Source of the DNA: Strigamia acuminata
Taxonomy: Eukaryota > Arthropoda > Chilopoda > Geophilomorpha > Linotaeniidae
Direction of reading: 5' to 3'
Assembly (NCBI GenBank): GCA_949358305.1
Contig: OX442321.1
Coordinates: forward strand, 7,155,605-7,219,604
DNA length: 64,000 bases
Under the pieces are notes generated by a model that had not been told where the DNA came from, searched no databases, and saw only the letters and a program-made list of their open reading frames with translations. Positions 33,105 through 43,600 of the stretch are shown here, in pieces. The position numbers and the translations under genes were made by a program. The first letter of the stretch is position 1. Every line of letters begins with the position of its first letter.

Positions 33105-35927
33105 TTACCCTATCTGGTCCTTCAGCGCGATAGCGGGCAACTTCCCTCCGCGGGGACGTAGGATTGGGAGATTAACGGCTGGTGGTGGCGGAGGAAGGCC
33201 ATCGGGCAGCGACGTGGTCAGATTCGTCGGATCCTCCGATTCGTTAATGAAGAATTGAGCGTGGCCGGGAGGTCCGTCCGTGCTACTTCTTCTTTCATGC
33301 ACCCAGATTTGGGTTGAAGCGGGGAAGCGGCCGGGACATCGACGCATTCGATGCGATTCCGGCGGTGTGAGGGGCTCTCGGTGAGCCCGCTGGAGCCGTT
33401 GATGGAGGATCGGGTCGTTGGTCAACCTGATTTCCTTCGCCATCCATTGCAGGAACGATTCACCTTGGCGGTGAGTGGCCAATAACGCTCGGCGCGTTGT
33501 CTCCGACATTTGTAAATTCGGATATTCTACTTCCAGTCGTAGATAGAGCTGGGTCGGCGCAGGTGCCGGTGTAGGCAGTGGCGGGGGAGACGGCGGTAGT
33601 GGAATCTCCAGTGGGGGAGTGTTCTCCTCTATGGACAGGGCGTCCATGCTCGTAGAAGGCGGCGAGGGCGATGGCAGTGGTGGAGTTCGAGGCCCCTTGC
33701 GCGATCGCTTCGGGACCAGCTTCGGTCGCTTACTCGTCCTTCGTTCCTTCGGGAATACCGGCTTCGGAGTCGGGATATAACTCCGGGAGGCAGGCTCGGG
33801 AGGAACCGTCTCGGCCACCACGATGGGGCGGACGGCCTCCTCTTTATCGGACGCCTCCTCGGCGACCTTTCGCAGCAACGTCGGGTGGACCCCTGGGTTT
33901 TTGTAGCGGAATGCCATCGAACGCATCTTCGCGAACTGGAAATTCGGGTTTTCCATGGAGCGGGCCAACTCGAATCGGAGGTCGGCCGCGGCTGGCGTAA
34001 ACTCGGCCCAAAGTTGGTAGAGGGTCCTGTTTAGAAAGACGCCTTCTCGGTCGATTATGGTCCAGGCGGCCATCGACTGTCGGCCGTCCAGGAAGAGGGC
34101 GGGAGACAGGATTTCTGACATCACGCGTGTTACCTCGGCGTTTAAACTGCTTCGGTTGGACGGCAGGGCGCGGTTTGGGTCTGCCGAAAAGGTGGCGGAT
34201 AGTTTGCGCATTTGGGCTATCGCCCAATTGATGTGCTCCGTCTGAGCGGCGTCGGCCTGCGTTAAGGCCCGTTCGGCGGTAGCGGGGTGCTCACATTCAG
34301 CCTGGTGGGCCTGCAGTTCTCCCAAGGTGGGATTCGCTGCCTCTCGTCGGTTTCGGGCATCCCGCTCTTTCTCTTCGTACCACATGGCGTCACGAGCCGG
34401 CCTCGGTGCCTGAGTCGGCGGAGGAACTGGCGGGGGAGCCAGTCCTGGTGGTCGGTGCGGGACGTATTCTAGGAACGCCTCGCCTGGTCGCATGTTTCCA
34501 GGGGGCGTCCATCGAGTTATGGCTGGTGGTGGGGCCTCGAGGAGAGGCGGCCAGCTTGGTTGGACCGGATGGAAGGTTGGTGTGGGTGGTGCGAGCGCGG
34601 TTTGGTCCGTAGTGGGCGTTGGCCGGTTCGCGGAGAATCCGCGAAAGGCGTTGGTGAGCACTTCGGCCAGTTCTCTTCGTGACATGGGCTGTTCCGTTTT
34701 TGGCCCTTCGTCCAAATCCATTTTTTCTTCAATGGTTTCGCACCATCCTTCGGGTCCCTTCTTCCGATTGGAGGACGACACGGCTGTGGGTTCGGCTCTG
34801 AGCGAGTCCGAACTACCGGCGGCGGTCGGCCTCTTCTCGGCGGCGGCGAGTTTTGCTAGCAGGGTTTGCATTCTTTGCCTGCGGCGGGCTCTGCTCTTCC
34901 GGTTACGCCTGGTGTTGGCGGTTTCGACGTGTGAAGAGGTTACCGAGTCTCTTCGGATTTTGTACGGAGGTTCCGCTTGGTCGAACATGGTCGACTCTTC
35001 GTCCGACGGCCGGACGGTACGCACTAGGAAGAGAGAGGGCGCGGCTGTGGCAGCCGCTTGTCTCTCCTGTTCGTCGACCCGGTCGCTCCACGAGTTGGAC
35101 GGTCCGGCCTCTGGATCCAGTCGCAATTCCTTGGATGAGGCGGGTACAATCACAACGGAGCGCAGGCCTCCCGACTGGGTGGCCGTTTGAATTCTTAAGT
35201 CGGAACTGTTCGAATGGCCGGGTTGCGTCTCGCTCGTCGACGGGCCGCTCTCCTCGGTGGAAAGGGCCTGCCTGCTCGGAGCGGGGCCGCTGTTTGAGCT
35301 TGAGGCCTGTCTCTTCAGCCTCCTGACTCGTGTGCCGCTCTGAAGGATGCCGACTTGATGCAGCTGCCACATTTCGGCTTGAGTGGCGACGAAGCCAACG
35401 GGCGGCACCCACGGTGTTGCTTGGCGGTCTTCGCGGACTTCACGCAACCATTCTCTAATTTCTCCTGTCGAGAAACCATTCCGTTCCAAGGTTCGTGTCG
35501 CGGCACTGGTTGCCGTTCGCTCTAGGTGAGCGATTTCCTCGCGGACGATTCGTCTCCGCTCTTCTGGCGTTGCGGCGTTGCGCCACCGAAGGCCGGTGTA
35601 TTCGTCTGCCTCGGTACCACCGTACCGAGCTCGAAGTAGCTCTGAAAAAATAGGGCTCGACGGATCGAAATCGGGATCGATCCGTGGCCCCACCCTTTCT
35701 CGCATTTGTCTGGGCAAACATTCGATCAGCGTCCTGGGTCGGTCAAAGAATTCTTCGATCGCTCGGGAGTAGCGTAATCTCAGGGCCCAGACATCGGTGT
35801 CTTCCTCTGGATAGGCTAGCCGGATAAATTCTGGCATCGCTAGCCGGAAGATGTTACCCTTGGTGGGCACTGTAGACGGCAGGGCGTCCCATGATTGTAG
35901 CGGGTCGATCTGAAGCGTTAAATACAT
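33105..35927 (-). CDS. Gypsy third ORF in env position, function unknown
   Basis: Intact 940-codon frame from ATG 35927 to 33105, ending 23 bases before the polypurine tract. I do not recognise it. Residues 1-150 look folded and charged (ALRLRYSRAIEEFFDRP). 200-400 are Ser/Arg-rich with basic tracts (RRNRKSRARRRQRMQ near 345). 440-540 are Pro-rich. 560-700 are helical and hydrophobic enough to be a domain (AAWTIIDREGVFLNRTLYQL). 700-800 are again basic and Pro-rich. There is no signal peptide, no membrane segment and no Cys pattern, so a classical envelope is unlikely. It could be a nucleic-acid-binding or second Gag-like protein. Expression probably needs a spliced subgenomic RNA. Confidence 0.75.
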   Translation of the reverse strand: MYLTLQIDPLQSWDALPSTVPTKGNIFRLAMPEFIRLAYPEEDTDVWALRLRYSRAIEEFFDRPRTLIECLPRQMRERVGPRIDPDFDPSSPIFSELLRARYGGTEADEYTGLRWRNAATPEERRRIVREEIAHLERTATSAATRTLERNGFSTGEIREWLREVREDRQATPWVPPVGFVATQAEMWQLHQVGILQSGTRVRRLKRQASSSNSGPAPSRQALSTEESGPSTSETQPGHSNSSDLRIQTATQSGGLRSVVIVPASSKELRLDPEAGPSNSWSDRVDEQERQAAATAAPSLFLVRTVRPSDEESTMFDQAEPPYKIRRDSVTSSHVETANTRRNRKSRARRRQRMQTLLAKLAAAEKRPTAAGSSDSLRAEPTAVSSSNRKKGPEGWCETIEEKMDLDEGPKTEQPMSRRELAEVLTNAFRGFSANRPTPTTDQTALAPPTPTFHPVQPSWPPLLEAPPPAITRWTPPGNMRPGEAFLEYVPHRPPGLAPPPVPPPTQAPRPARDAMWYEEKERDARNRREAANPTLGELQAHQAECEHPATAERALTQADAAQTEHINWAIAQMRKLSATFSADPNRALPSNRSSLNAEVTRVMSEILSPALFLDGRQSMAAWTIIDREGVFLNRTLYQLWAEFTPAAADLRFELARSMENPNFQFAKMRSMAFRYKNPGVHPTLLRKVAEEASDKEEAVRPIVVAETVPPEPASRSYIPTPKPVFPKERRTSKRPKLVPKRSRKGPRTPPLPSPSPPSTSMDALSIEENTPPLEIPLPPSPPPLPTPAPAPTQLYLRLEVEYPNLQMSETTRRALLATHRQGESFLQWMAKEIRLTNDPILHQRLQRAHREPLTPPESHRMRRCPGRFPASTQIWVHERRSSTDGPPGHAQFFINESEDPTNLTTSLPDGLPPPPPAVNLPILRPRGGKLPAIALKDQIG

Positions 35928-36510
35928 TTTAATTTCGATACCCTTTTTATAAATATTTGGAATAAAAATTGTGAGATCGGCGGTGGCACCAAAATTTCTT
36001 TCGGTTGTGGCCGCTCCTCTCTGTCCTGATTATTCGCAGGTCCGCGGTGGTTGGCCGCTGGTGTAGCTCAGTCTTTCTCTTGCTACCTTTTTTAGATTCA
36101 GGAGGTCCGCTCAAAACAACGTCGCGTAATATAAAAGAATCGGTTGTTTTTGTTTAAGCTTTTCTACTCGTATTTTAATTTATTACGAAGTTTCAACGTT
36201 ACTTTAAGGTTTTAATTTTTTCTAAGTTTTAGGATTGTGGGTCACGGACGCGTCTCGTTCGGTACGAGATTTGTCCGTGTGAGCGTGGAGCTACGGGGAC
36301 GACGCGTGCGATCGAGCCGTGTGCATGTTATGCTACGGGGTTTCGACCGATACGTCATGTAATCTCGCTTTTCGATATTGACGGTGATAACTGATGACGA
36401 AGTTCGGACTTAGCCGAATTTTATGTCTCGACATGCGTTGCAGCACTCGTAAGTGAATTTCTTCAACTTTACGACGCCGCAGTCACATGTCTTGACCTTT
36501 TTCTTTCTTT
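35928..36510 (-). other. Gypsy spacer between pol and the third ORF
   Basis: 583 bases without a frame. It would be the leader of a subgenomic message for the third ORF. I could not fix a splice acceptor. Confidence 0.4.
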
Positions 36511-38781
36511 CTAGTTTCTCCCGGTGATTTTTCCGTCTTGGATGAACGGATTCTTCGATTTTCGCGGTCGAAGGTTGCGTTTTTGCTCGCGAGTGGTATC
36601 GGCTCCCACTTGGTCGCTCATCTCCGATGTTGCGGTATTGTTTACTTCTTTTAATTTTGTTTTTTCTTTTTCAGAAGTATTTTCTTCTGCTTCCTCCCTC
36701 TCCGAGACTGTTTGCTCCGCCGGATCGGGAGCATCTGCGGGATGGGATTCGGCGTCGAAAAATTCGTCATCTTCGTCTGCTCCTTCGCCGATTTCGTTGT
36801 TATTTTGGAATGTGTCAACCACTGTGCCACCTTGGCCGCTGTGTGTCTGACCTTCCAGCCATATTTCTTGGCGAAATTCCGGTAGATATGGTTTTAATTC
36901 CCGGCCGTTGATCGACTGGAAATTTTTATTATCTGTTAATCTGCGCAATTGGTAGGCGTTGCCGCCGTGTTCTGCCACAATTACATAGGGTCCGTCCCTT
37001 TTGTCGGCCAGACCCGCGGCAATGCCCCTCGCAGCATTCGATAATATGTGTGTTTCCTTCCACACCAGGTCGTTGACCTTGAAATTCGTAAAATCCAAAT
37101 CTCCTTCTTTTTCTGCGACTCTTTCCCGTAGGTCAAAGATGTGAGTCATTAGGTGCTGATATGTGTCGGAAATTGTCTGTTCCAAACGACATACGTACTC
37201 GTGTGGGTTAGCGGGGTCCAGTACATTCACTGCCTCCGCAACTCGTGGGTCCCACGGCATTCTTAGTTCGCGGGCGAAATTAAGAAACGCCGGTGAGAAG
37301 TCGCGTGTTCGTGATACGGTAGAGCGAATGCTGAACGCTATCTCACGTAGATACTCATCCCACCGATTGTGTACGTCGGTGAACACCGTCAAAGCGTATT
37401 TCACGTCTTTGTTTAGCCTTTCTACGGGGTTCGTTTGAGGATTATAAGTGGAGGTGTTTGAAATCTCCACTTTAAATTTCTTGCAGAACTCCTTGTATAT
37501 TTTGGACCTGAATTGGGGCCCGTTGTCGGAAATGAGCTTCCGGGGAAACCCAAATCGCAACGCCACGTCGTAAAGACACTCGGCGATATTTTCCGCCGAG
37601 GGCTTCGCGAGGGCGTACAACTCGGGCCAACGGGTCGCTACGTCCATAATTACAAGTATATACATGTTGCGGTTGCTTGTTGTGGGCTTGGGGCCCATCA
37701 AGTCAACACTCCAACAATCAAAGGGAGCATAGGGGCCAAGAGGCATTGTGTTTCTGGCCACTTTGTCGCGAGGTCGACATGCTTGGCACCGGGAGCAGTG
37801 ACGAATAAATTTCGTTATTTTCTGGCGGGCTCCGGGCCAAAAAAATATCTGCTTCACGCGGTACAGTGTTCTTGCTATGCCGGCGTGGCTAGCGAGTGGG
37901 TGCCCGTGCATCAGCCACAGCAATCGGGTGTGTAGCGAGACAGGCACCACCACTTTTATCGCGTTTCCCGCTCCGCTAAGGTCGTCCTGAAACGTCGGGT
38001 GGTATTTCAGTAGTAACCCGTCGTCTATCAGGTAGCTGGTGGCTTCCTTAGCAAATTGCTTTCTGCGATGAGGATTCGTCATGTCGACCGGATATTCCCC
38101 TTTTTCTAGGAATCGAGTCATTATCTGACATTTGGCGTCGGTCGCCTGATGTTCGATGAACTCGAGTCTTGTTGGCGGCGCGTATTGCGTTTTCTTTTCT
38201 ATTGTGGCCGTGAAGGCTCGCAGCAGAGTTTTTGGGGCCTCTGGGACGACTGGAGGGGCTGCCTCCGTCTTCGCGTCGGTCGCTCCAGCTGGCTGGTACG
38301 TTCGAGTCCAGAAACCACAAAAAGTTTTATCAGCGGGCTCCATCACGGGTAATTCGTTCGCTTTACGAAGGCGCCAGATCCGTCTGGGTGTCGGACAGTA
38401 AAGTAGACGCGAATCGTCTTCGCCGTCGTCGTCCGGACCATGGGGGTCGGACGCCGGGGCTCGCGATAAGGCGTTGGCCACCTGATTGAATTTTCCGGGG
38501 CGATATGTTATTGTTATGTCGCACGCCATGAGTTCGAGTTGCCATCTGGCGAGTCTGCCGGATGGTTCTTTTAATTTCATCAACCAACTTAATGCTTGAT
38601 GATCGGTCTGCACCTCGAAATTCGTATACTCTAGGTAGTCACGAAATTTCCGAACAGCCCATATTACGGCTAAGCACTCCAGTTCTGTAGCCGTGTAGTT
38701 TTTCTCGGCTCCCTGTATTTTTCGGCTTATGAACATACAGGGTACTTCTTGCTCTACTCCGTTATACGTGTGTTTTTGCAA
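36511..38781 (-). CDS. pol: Gypsy pol, RNase H to integrase part
   Basis: Second half of the polyprotein, in a different frame from the RT part because of a break near 38781-38800. Residues 1-110: RNase H (YTATELECLAVIWAVRKFRD, then TDHQALSWL). About 290-330: integrase zinc finger (H..H and CSRCQACR). About 345-500: integrase core with the acidic triad (SVDLMGP, ISDNGPQF, NPVERLNK). The C-terminal part is a variable acidic tail. It integrates and processes the cDNA. The first residue given is an ORF boundary and not a true start. Confidence 0.9.
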   Translation of the reverse strand: MQKHTYNGVEQEVPCMFISRKIQGAEKNYTATELECLAVIWAVRKFRDYLEYTNFEVQTDHQALSWLMKLKEPSGRLARWQLELMACDITITYRPGKFNQVANALSRAPASDPHGPDDDGEDDSRLLYCPTPRRIWRLRKANELPVMEPADKTFCGFWTRTYQPAGATDAKTEAAPPVVPEAPKTLLRAFTATIEKKTQYAPPTRLEFIEHQATDAKCQIMTRFLEKGEYPVDMTNPHRRKQFAKEATSYLIDDGLLLKYHPTFQDDLSGAGNAIKVVVPVSLHTRLLWLMHGHPLASHAGIARTLYRVKQIFFWPGARQKITKFIRHCSRCQACRPRDKVARNTMPLGPYAPFDCWSVDLMGPKPTTSNRNMYILVIMDVATRWPELYALAKPSAENIAECLYDVALRFGFPRKLISDNGPQFRSKIYKEFCKKFKVEISNTSTYNPQTNPVERLNKDVKYALTVFTDVHNRWDEYLREIAFSIRSTVSRTRDFSPAFLNFARELRMPWDPRVAEAVNVLDPANPHEYVCRLEQTISDTYQHLMTHIFDLRERVAEKEGDLDFTNFKVNDLVWKETHILSNAARGIAAGLADKRDGPYVIVAEHGGNAYQLRRLTDNKNFQSINGRELKPYLPEFRQEIWLEGQTHSGQGGTVVDTFQNNNEIGEGADEDDEFFDAESHPADAPDPAEQTVSEREEAEENTSEKEKTKLKEVNNTATSEMSDQVGADTTREQKRNLRPRKSKNPFIQDGKITGRN

Positions 38782-40630
38782 CTCGGCTGGCGTCGGTATG
38801 CAGTACGAACGGTCGGTTTAGATCGGGTAGCGGCATTTTGTCGACGTCGGCCAGCATTTGTTTTATGGCGTTGAAGGCGGCCTCGCATTCGGCCGTCCAA
38901 GCGAACTCGCGGTCGGTTCGCAGGAGGTCCGTTACGGGCGCGGCTACTTCTGCCAAATTGGGGAGCAGTCTGCCGAAAAAATTAATCATCCCCATGAATC
39001 TCTGGACTCCCTTTATATCTTCGGGTGCCGGGAATCCGTTTATTGCTCGTACTTTTTCGGGATCAATGGCGATCCCTTCAACTCCGATTCGATAGCCTAG
39101 GAAGGCAAGTTCTTTTCTACAGAACTTGCTCTTTCCGGGGTGGACATGGAGTCCAGCTTTGGCTAAGCGGGAGACCACTCGGTCTATGTGCTCTATGTGT
39201 TCCTCAAAAGTGTCTGACGCAATAATGATATCGTCGAGATAAGCCCATACGAAATCATGTAACATGTCTCCGAGGACGCTTTCGATTAACTTTTGAAATG
39301 TGCTTGGTGCGTTCACTAGTCCGAATGGCATTACGTTGAACATTAATCGCCCTATAGGCGAGTAAAACGCTGTCTTTAACTTATCTTCTGGTCGGAGTTC
39401 GACCTGCCAGTACCCTTTTGACAGGTCCATGGTGGTTACCCAATTAAATGGAGCCAGCTCACGGAGAATCGCTTCGATGGAGGGCATCTGTATCGGATCT
39501 ATCACCGTTATTGCATTGAGCGGGCGGTAGTCGATACACAAGCGAGGCTCGGAGCCGGGTCGCATTACTAGGACGATCCTCATCGCGTATTCGCCCAATG
39601 CTTCTGTGACGATGCCTTTATCGAGCATGTCTTGACACATCTGGGTTACTATGTCCCGTTTTTGGGGATTCATTCCCTTGTACGGCACGCGAATCGGTTT
39701 GTCCGTCGTTAGTTCGATCTCGTGTACGGCTTCTGTCGTCCTTCCGGGCGTTTTGGTGAGGATCCGTTCGTGCTTACGAAGTATTCGCCTCAATAACGAA
39801 GCCTCGTTGACTTGTAGAGCGGCTTCCTCGACCAACGTGTCCACCATGTTACTTCTTTGTAATTCCAGAGCGAAGGCTACGAAATCGTAGTCCTGTACGA
39901 ATTTTCGCAGTCCTCTCTCGTATTCCTCCTTCTCTTGGGCCTCGTCCAGTAATTTTTGGGGTACTACTGGAATGGGCCTTTCACCTTCGGGGCTTATCCA
40001 ATTCCACGATCTCGTTATCGGATTTGGCTGTATTTTTAGTTTAGCCATGATGTCGATTCCGAGGAGGAACACCTTGTCGTGGGATGGCAGCACCAAGAAG
40101 GGGTGGGATAGGTTCCCTCCCCTCCAATCGATGGTAATTTTTATTACGCCTCTTGGCTTTACATAGCCATTAGCCGTGAGTAATTCCACATTCTCGTTCA
40201 CTTTCATCATTTTATCTTCGATGTCTAGGCTCTCGACTAGATCTTCGGATATGAAAGAACGATCCGCTCCGGAATCCAGCAGTCCCAGTAATTTTTGGTT
40301 TTCAATCGTCACTGGCAACATGCAGAGCGTCTCGCAATGTGACTTCGAGACATTGCAGTGAAATACTCGCAATTTTTGCGGTACGACGTCTAGGTCAAAC
40401 GGGAGTTCGGCCCAATTGCCGTCTGTCTTGGCCTCAGTTCTCACTTGCATGCCCCTCAGTATCACTTTTTCTTCCTTCTCCGGTGCGGATTGGGCTCGGT
40501 CTTTGACTTGCGCGTCAAGTATGGCGTGACCGGCAGGTCCGGTATGGAATTTCTTTTTCCTTGTTATTTTCTCGGCTTTCGCAGACGAAGTCGATTCTAT
40601 TTCTTCGACGACGCCTGCGCTTGGCAGTTT
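38762..40630 (-). CDS. pol: Gypsy pol, protease to reverse transcriptase part
   Basis: Reached from gag by a -1 shift at 40627-40633. An aspartic protease (LLDSGADRSF) lies near residue 60 of the ORF counted from the Met at 40465. Reverse transcriptase follows (CIDYRPLNAIT, MDLSKGYWQVEL, YLDDIIIAS), then the RNase H start (VLHTDAS). Just after that Asp the frame runs into a stop at 38762. The expected glycine-containing stretch is missing; I infer a small non-triplet deletion. The RNase H and integrase continue in the next frame. Catalytic residues of protease and RT are present. Confidence 0.9.
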   Translation of the reverse strand, partial: KLPSAGVVEEIESTSSAKAEKITRKKKFHTGPAGHAILDAQVKDRAQSAPEKEEKVILRGMQVRTEAKTDGNWAELPFDLDVVPQKLRVFHCNVSKSHCETLCMLPVTIENQKLLGLLDSGADRSFISEDLVESLDIEDKMMKVNENVELLTANGYVKPRGVIKITIDWRGGNLSHPFLVLPSHDKVFLLGIDIMAKLKIQPNPITRSWNWISPEGERPIPVVPQKLLDEAQEKEEYERGLRKFVQDYDFVAFALELQRSNMVDTLVEEAALQVNEASLLRRILRKHERILTKTPGRTTEAVHEIELTTDKPIRVPYKGMNPQKRDIVTQMCQDMLDKGIVTEALGEYAMRIVLVMRPGSEPRLCIDYRPLNAITVIDPIQMPSIEAILRELAPFNWVTTMDLSKGYWQVELRPEDKLKTAFYSPIGRLMFNVMPFGLVNAPSTFQKLIESVLGDMLHDFVWAYLDDIIIASDTFEEHIEHIDRVVSRLAKAGLHVHPGKSKFCRKELAFLGYRIGVEGIAIDPEKVRAINGFPAPEDIKGVQRFMGMINFFGRLLPNLAEVAAPVTDLLRTDREFAWTAECEAAFNAIKQMLADVDKMPLPDLNRPFVLHTDASRVAKTHV

Positions 40631-43600
40631 TTTGCCAGGGCGATATTTAACTCGGCCATCATCTTCATCATAGTCTGTGTCTCACTAGTGATTTTGGCCG
40701 TTTTTTCGCATTTGTCGGAATAATGGCCGTATTCTCCACAGCTGTAACATTTGATGTTGCTTTTGTCGCCCGTGGGTGTGAAACCCGGTTTTTTCGGGAC
40801 GAATGCTGTTGGGAACCGTCTTTTGGGGCCCGGCGCCCCTTTTTCCTTGGCTGCGCGGGCGTGAGCTCTGAATTGAGTGATGGCTAGCGCTCGGTGCGCG
40901 TGATGAAGGTACGGACCTTGCTCGTCGCACCCCGTCGATAGGTTCTCGAGGTGTTCGTGCAGGTCTTCTTCATCGGTTGATTCTTCTATCGGCTCGGCGA
41001 CCGCCGCGGGAGGTGACGCTTCTTCCGCTTTTGCCGAGGTGGCTAAGTCAGTCGAGGTCACCTGCATCGCTGTAGTCGTCGGGGCTTTCTTCGGGGCAGC
41101 AATCGGGTTGCTTGGGAGCGTTATACCGGTTTTTGGTGTTAACGTCCGTCCCGAAGACGCCTCAGTGAGGCTCATTATGCCGCTGAGGTATTCGCTCGGT
41201 CTCATTAGTTTCTCGGAAGCTTTATGGCGTTCGGCGCTGGTTATCAGTCGTTTTTCGTGGGCTTCCGCCTCTTCGGGTGGCAGTGAGGCGTAGTACCTTT
41301 GTTCTATCTCCAGCGTATTGGTTAGGAGATAATTACTGACATCCCGATAGTCGCCAGTGCGGGGAGCACGCATGTCCAGCAATATTCGTTGTGAATGTGC
41401 TGACAATCCCCCATAGAAAATCATCGTAAACCCGGCAGGGTTAATTTCGTACGGTGCTCGGGCGAAGAGTAATTTTGCTCGAGCGTCGTAGTCGGCGAGT
41501 GTTTCACCTGGGGCTTGACGGAGGCCACGCAATTTGTTGCTGATCTCGTCGGGTGTCTCGCCGTATCGAAGGTCGAAACGGACGAGAAAGTCGTCCCAGG
41601 TTGGATTTTTTAGCCCTTGATACCACTCTCGGGCTGACCCGGTGGTTAACTCCACTAGGCCGTGTGTAAGCATATCGGCGACGGTCGCCTTTGTAGCTTT
41701 CTTAATTCTCATGACTTCGTCGAGGAAGCGGTCTCCCGCTTTCCACGAACCGTCGAATCGCGTTTGTACGTAGTGCTGCCAGCGGATGTTGCCCGTGGCT
41801 TCGGCCGCTGGTTCGTTACGCACGCCATATTTGCGTTTGACCCTTTCACCGGCGCGGTTATGTTCATCTCCGGGGTGGCCCAAGTCGATTCCTTCCTTTC
41901 GGAAAGAGTTCAATAAGGCACGACCCAGTTCAGCCATTGTATATTGTCGGCCGGCAGACTCCTGGAAATTCCCCTCCTGCATGAAAGGGCGAGAGCTGTG
42001 CGAAGATCGGTTGGAGGCATTCGGTCGGTCCGAATGGTGCTGGTTGCTGCCGCGGCTCTCTCGGTGCGGTCCGGATGACGGTCGACTTTGGTCGTCGTCG
42101 TCCGATGAATCAGAGGGGTCGGAAGGGTCGCCTTGTGGGCGGTCTCTTGGTCCCTTCGGGGGGACTTCTTCGCCATCCCGTGATTTCTTCGAGCCTCCGG
42201 AGGGCGGCGGCTCCTTTTCGTCGCTGCTCCCGTAAAAAGAATGCCATTTATTCTCTTCGCTTCCTGGGCGCTCGCGGTCCTTATTCGCGTTCTTTTTGTT
42301 AAGCAACGCGTCGATTGCGGCGCTTCTTTCGGATCGTTTCGAGGGGTTACGGTTTCTGGATTTTCTATCCGGTTGGTCGTCTTCCTGTGACTTCCTCTTT
42401 TTCGTTTCGGCGTTGGAACCACTGGTGGGCTCTTTGTCCGTTTCCGGATCCTCTTTTTTATTCCTCTCCGAAACGTCCGGCTCGTACTCTCTTTGGAATT
42501 TCTCTGTTTCCTTTTCCCAGTTTTCGGCTTCCCATCGTTTTTGCTCGTCAATTATCGCTTTTTTCTTAGCTTGGTACTCGTCGGTCCATCTGTACCGCTC
42601 CCACTCTTCCTTTTCTCGAAGAAATTGCTCCTTTTCTCTCCTTGCTTTTTCGGCTTTCATTCTTTCATGGTACTGTTCTTCCCATTTTCGGTGTTGCAGT
42701 AGAGCTTCCTCTCGGAGTTTCTGCAGCTTTTCGGCCTTTCTCTGGGCCAGGAGAGCTCGAAATTGGTCTTCGTAGTCTTGAGCCTCTTTATGTCTTCCCT
42801 CGACGGTGGCGTCCCATTCTTGCCGTAATCTTTCTTCTTCTTCGCTCCAAAGTCCTCTCCTCTCAGCGCTTACTCTACGCTGACGATTTATCGTTTCCTG
42901 CCTCGATTCTTCTCGGGCTTTCTCCCGAGATTCGTGAAGGGCTTTGTGAGGATCGGGCACGAAGTTACCTACGTCACTCGGCGTTTCTTGTGCTACAGGC
43001 GTCTCCGCCGCTGGTCTTGCGACTGGCGTCGGGGCCTGTGTTGCGCAAATCGCTTTAGTGAGTATAGTAATCGAGTCCCAAACTGACGTTCCCGGCGGAA
43101 TATCGGTTACTGCTTTCAGTCGGGCTGCTTGTTGCGATAGATGAATTAAATGGGCCACTTCGGGGGAAACAGGGGCAGGTCTCGCCGAGGCGCTGGAGGC
43201 CATCGGGGTCCCGCTCGTGCTTCGTACCGAAGTTTCGTTTAGGGGGGCGGATTGGTGACTTTTTGTCGGTGATGGGTTGCTGTCGATTGTGGTTGTTCGC
43301 CTCGGAGTTTCCGTCTTCTCCTCGGCTACCAGTATCGGCACTCGTCCTGTTATTGTATCGCGAATTTCTTCTTGATTTTCTAGGACTTCCGTATCGGTAT
43401 CTTCGACAAAGGGCATATCTGAGGAGAGCGGCTCTCGCTCGGGCTCGGTTAGGGCCTCGAGCGAAGCAGCTGCTTCCTCTTTCTGCGCCTTTGCTTTCCT
43501 CCGATTCGCTCGGGCTTTTGCCTTCGCGGATTGTTCGGGAACCGGGCCACCCGACCTTAAGTTATAGTCGGAGGTCCGTTTTCCCTTTTCGAGCGTAGGT

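Noticed and set aside
34492-35190. Long plus-strand ORFs opposite the gypsy third ORF
   Set aside because: Shadow frames of the GC-rich 940-codon minus ORF; no recognisable motifs.
33105-35927. Calling the third gypsy ORF an envelope protein
   Set aside because: No signal peptide, membrane anchor or furin-like site was visible.
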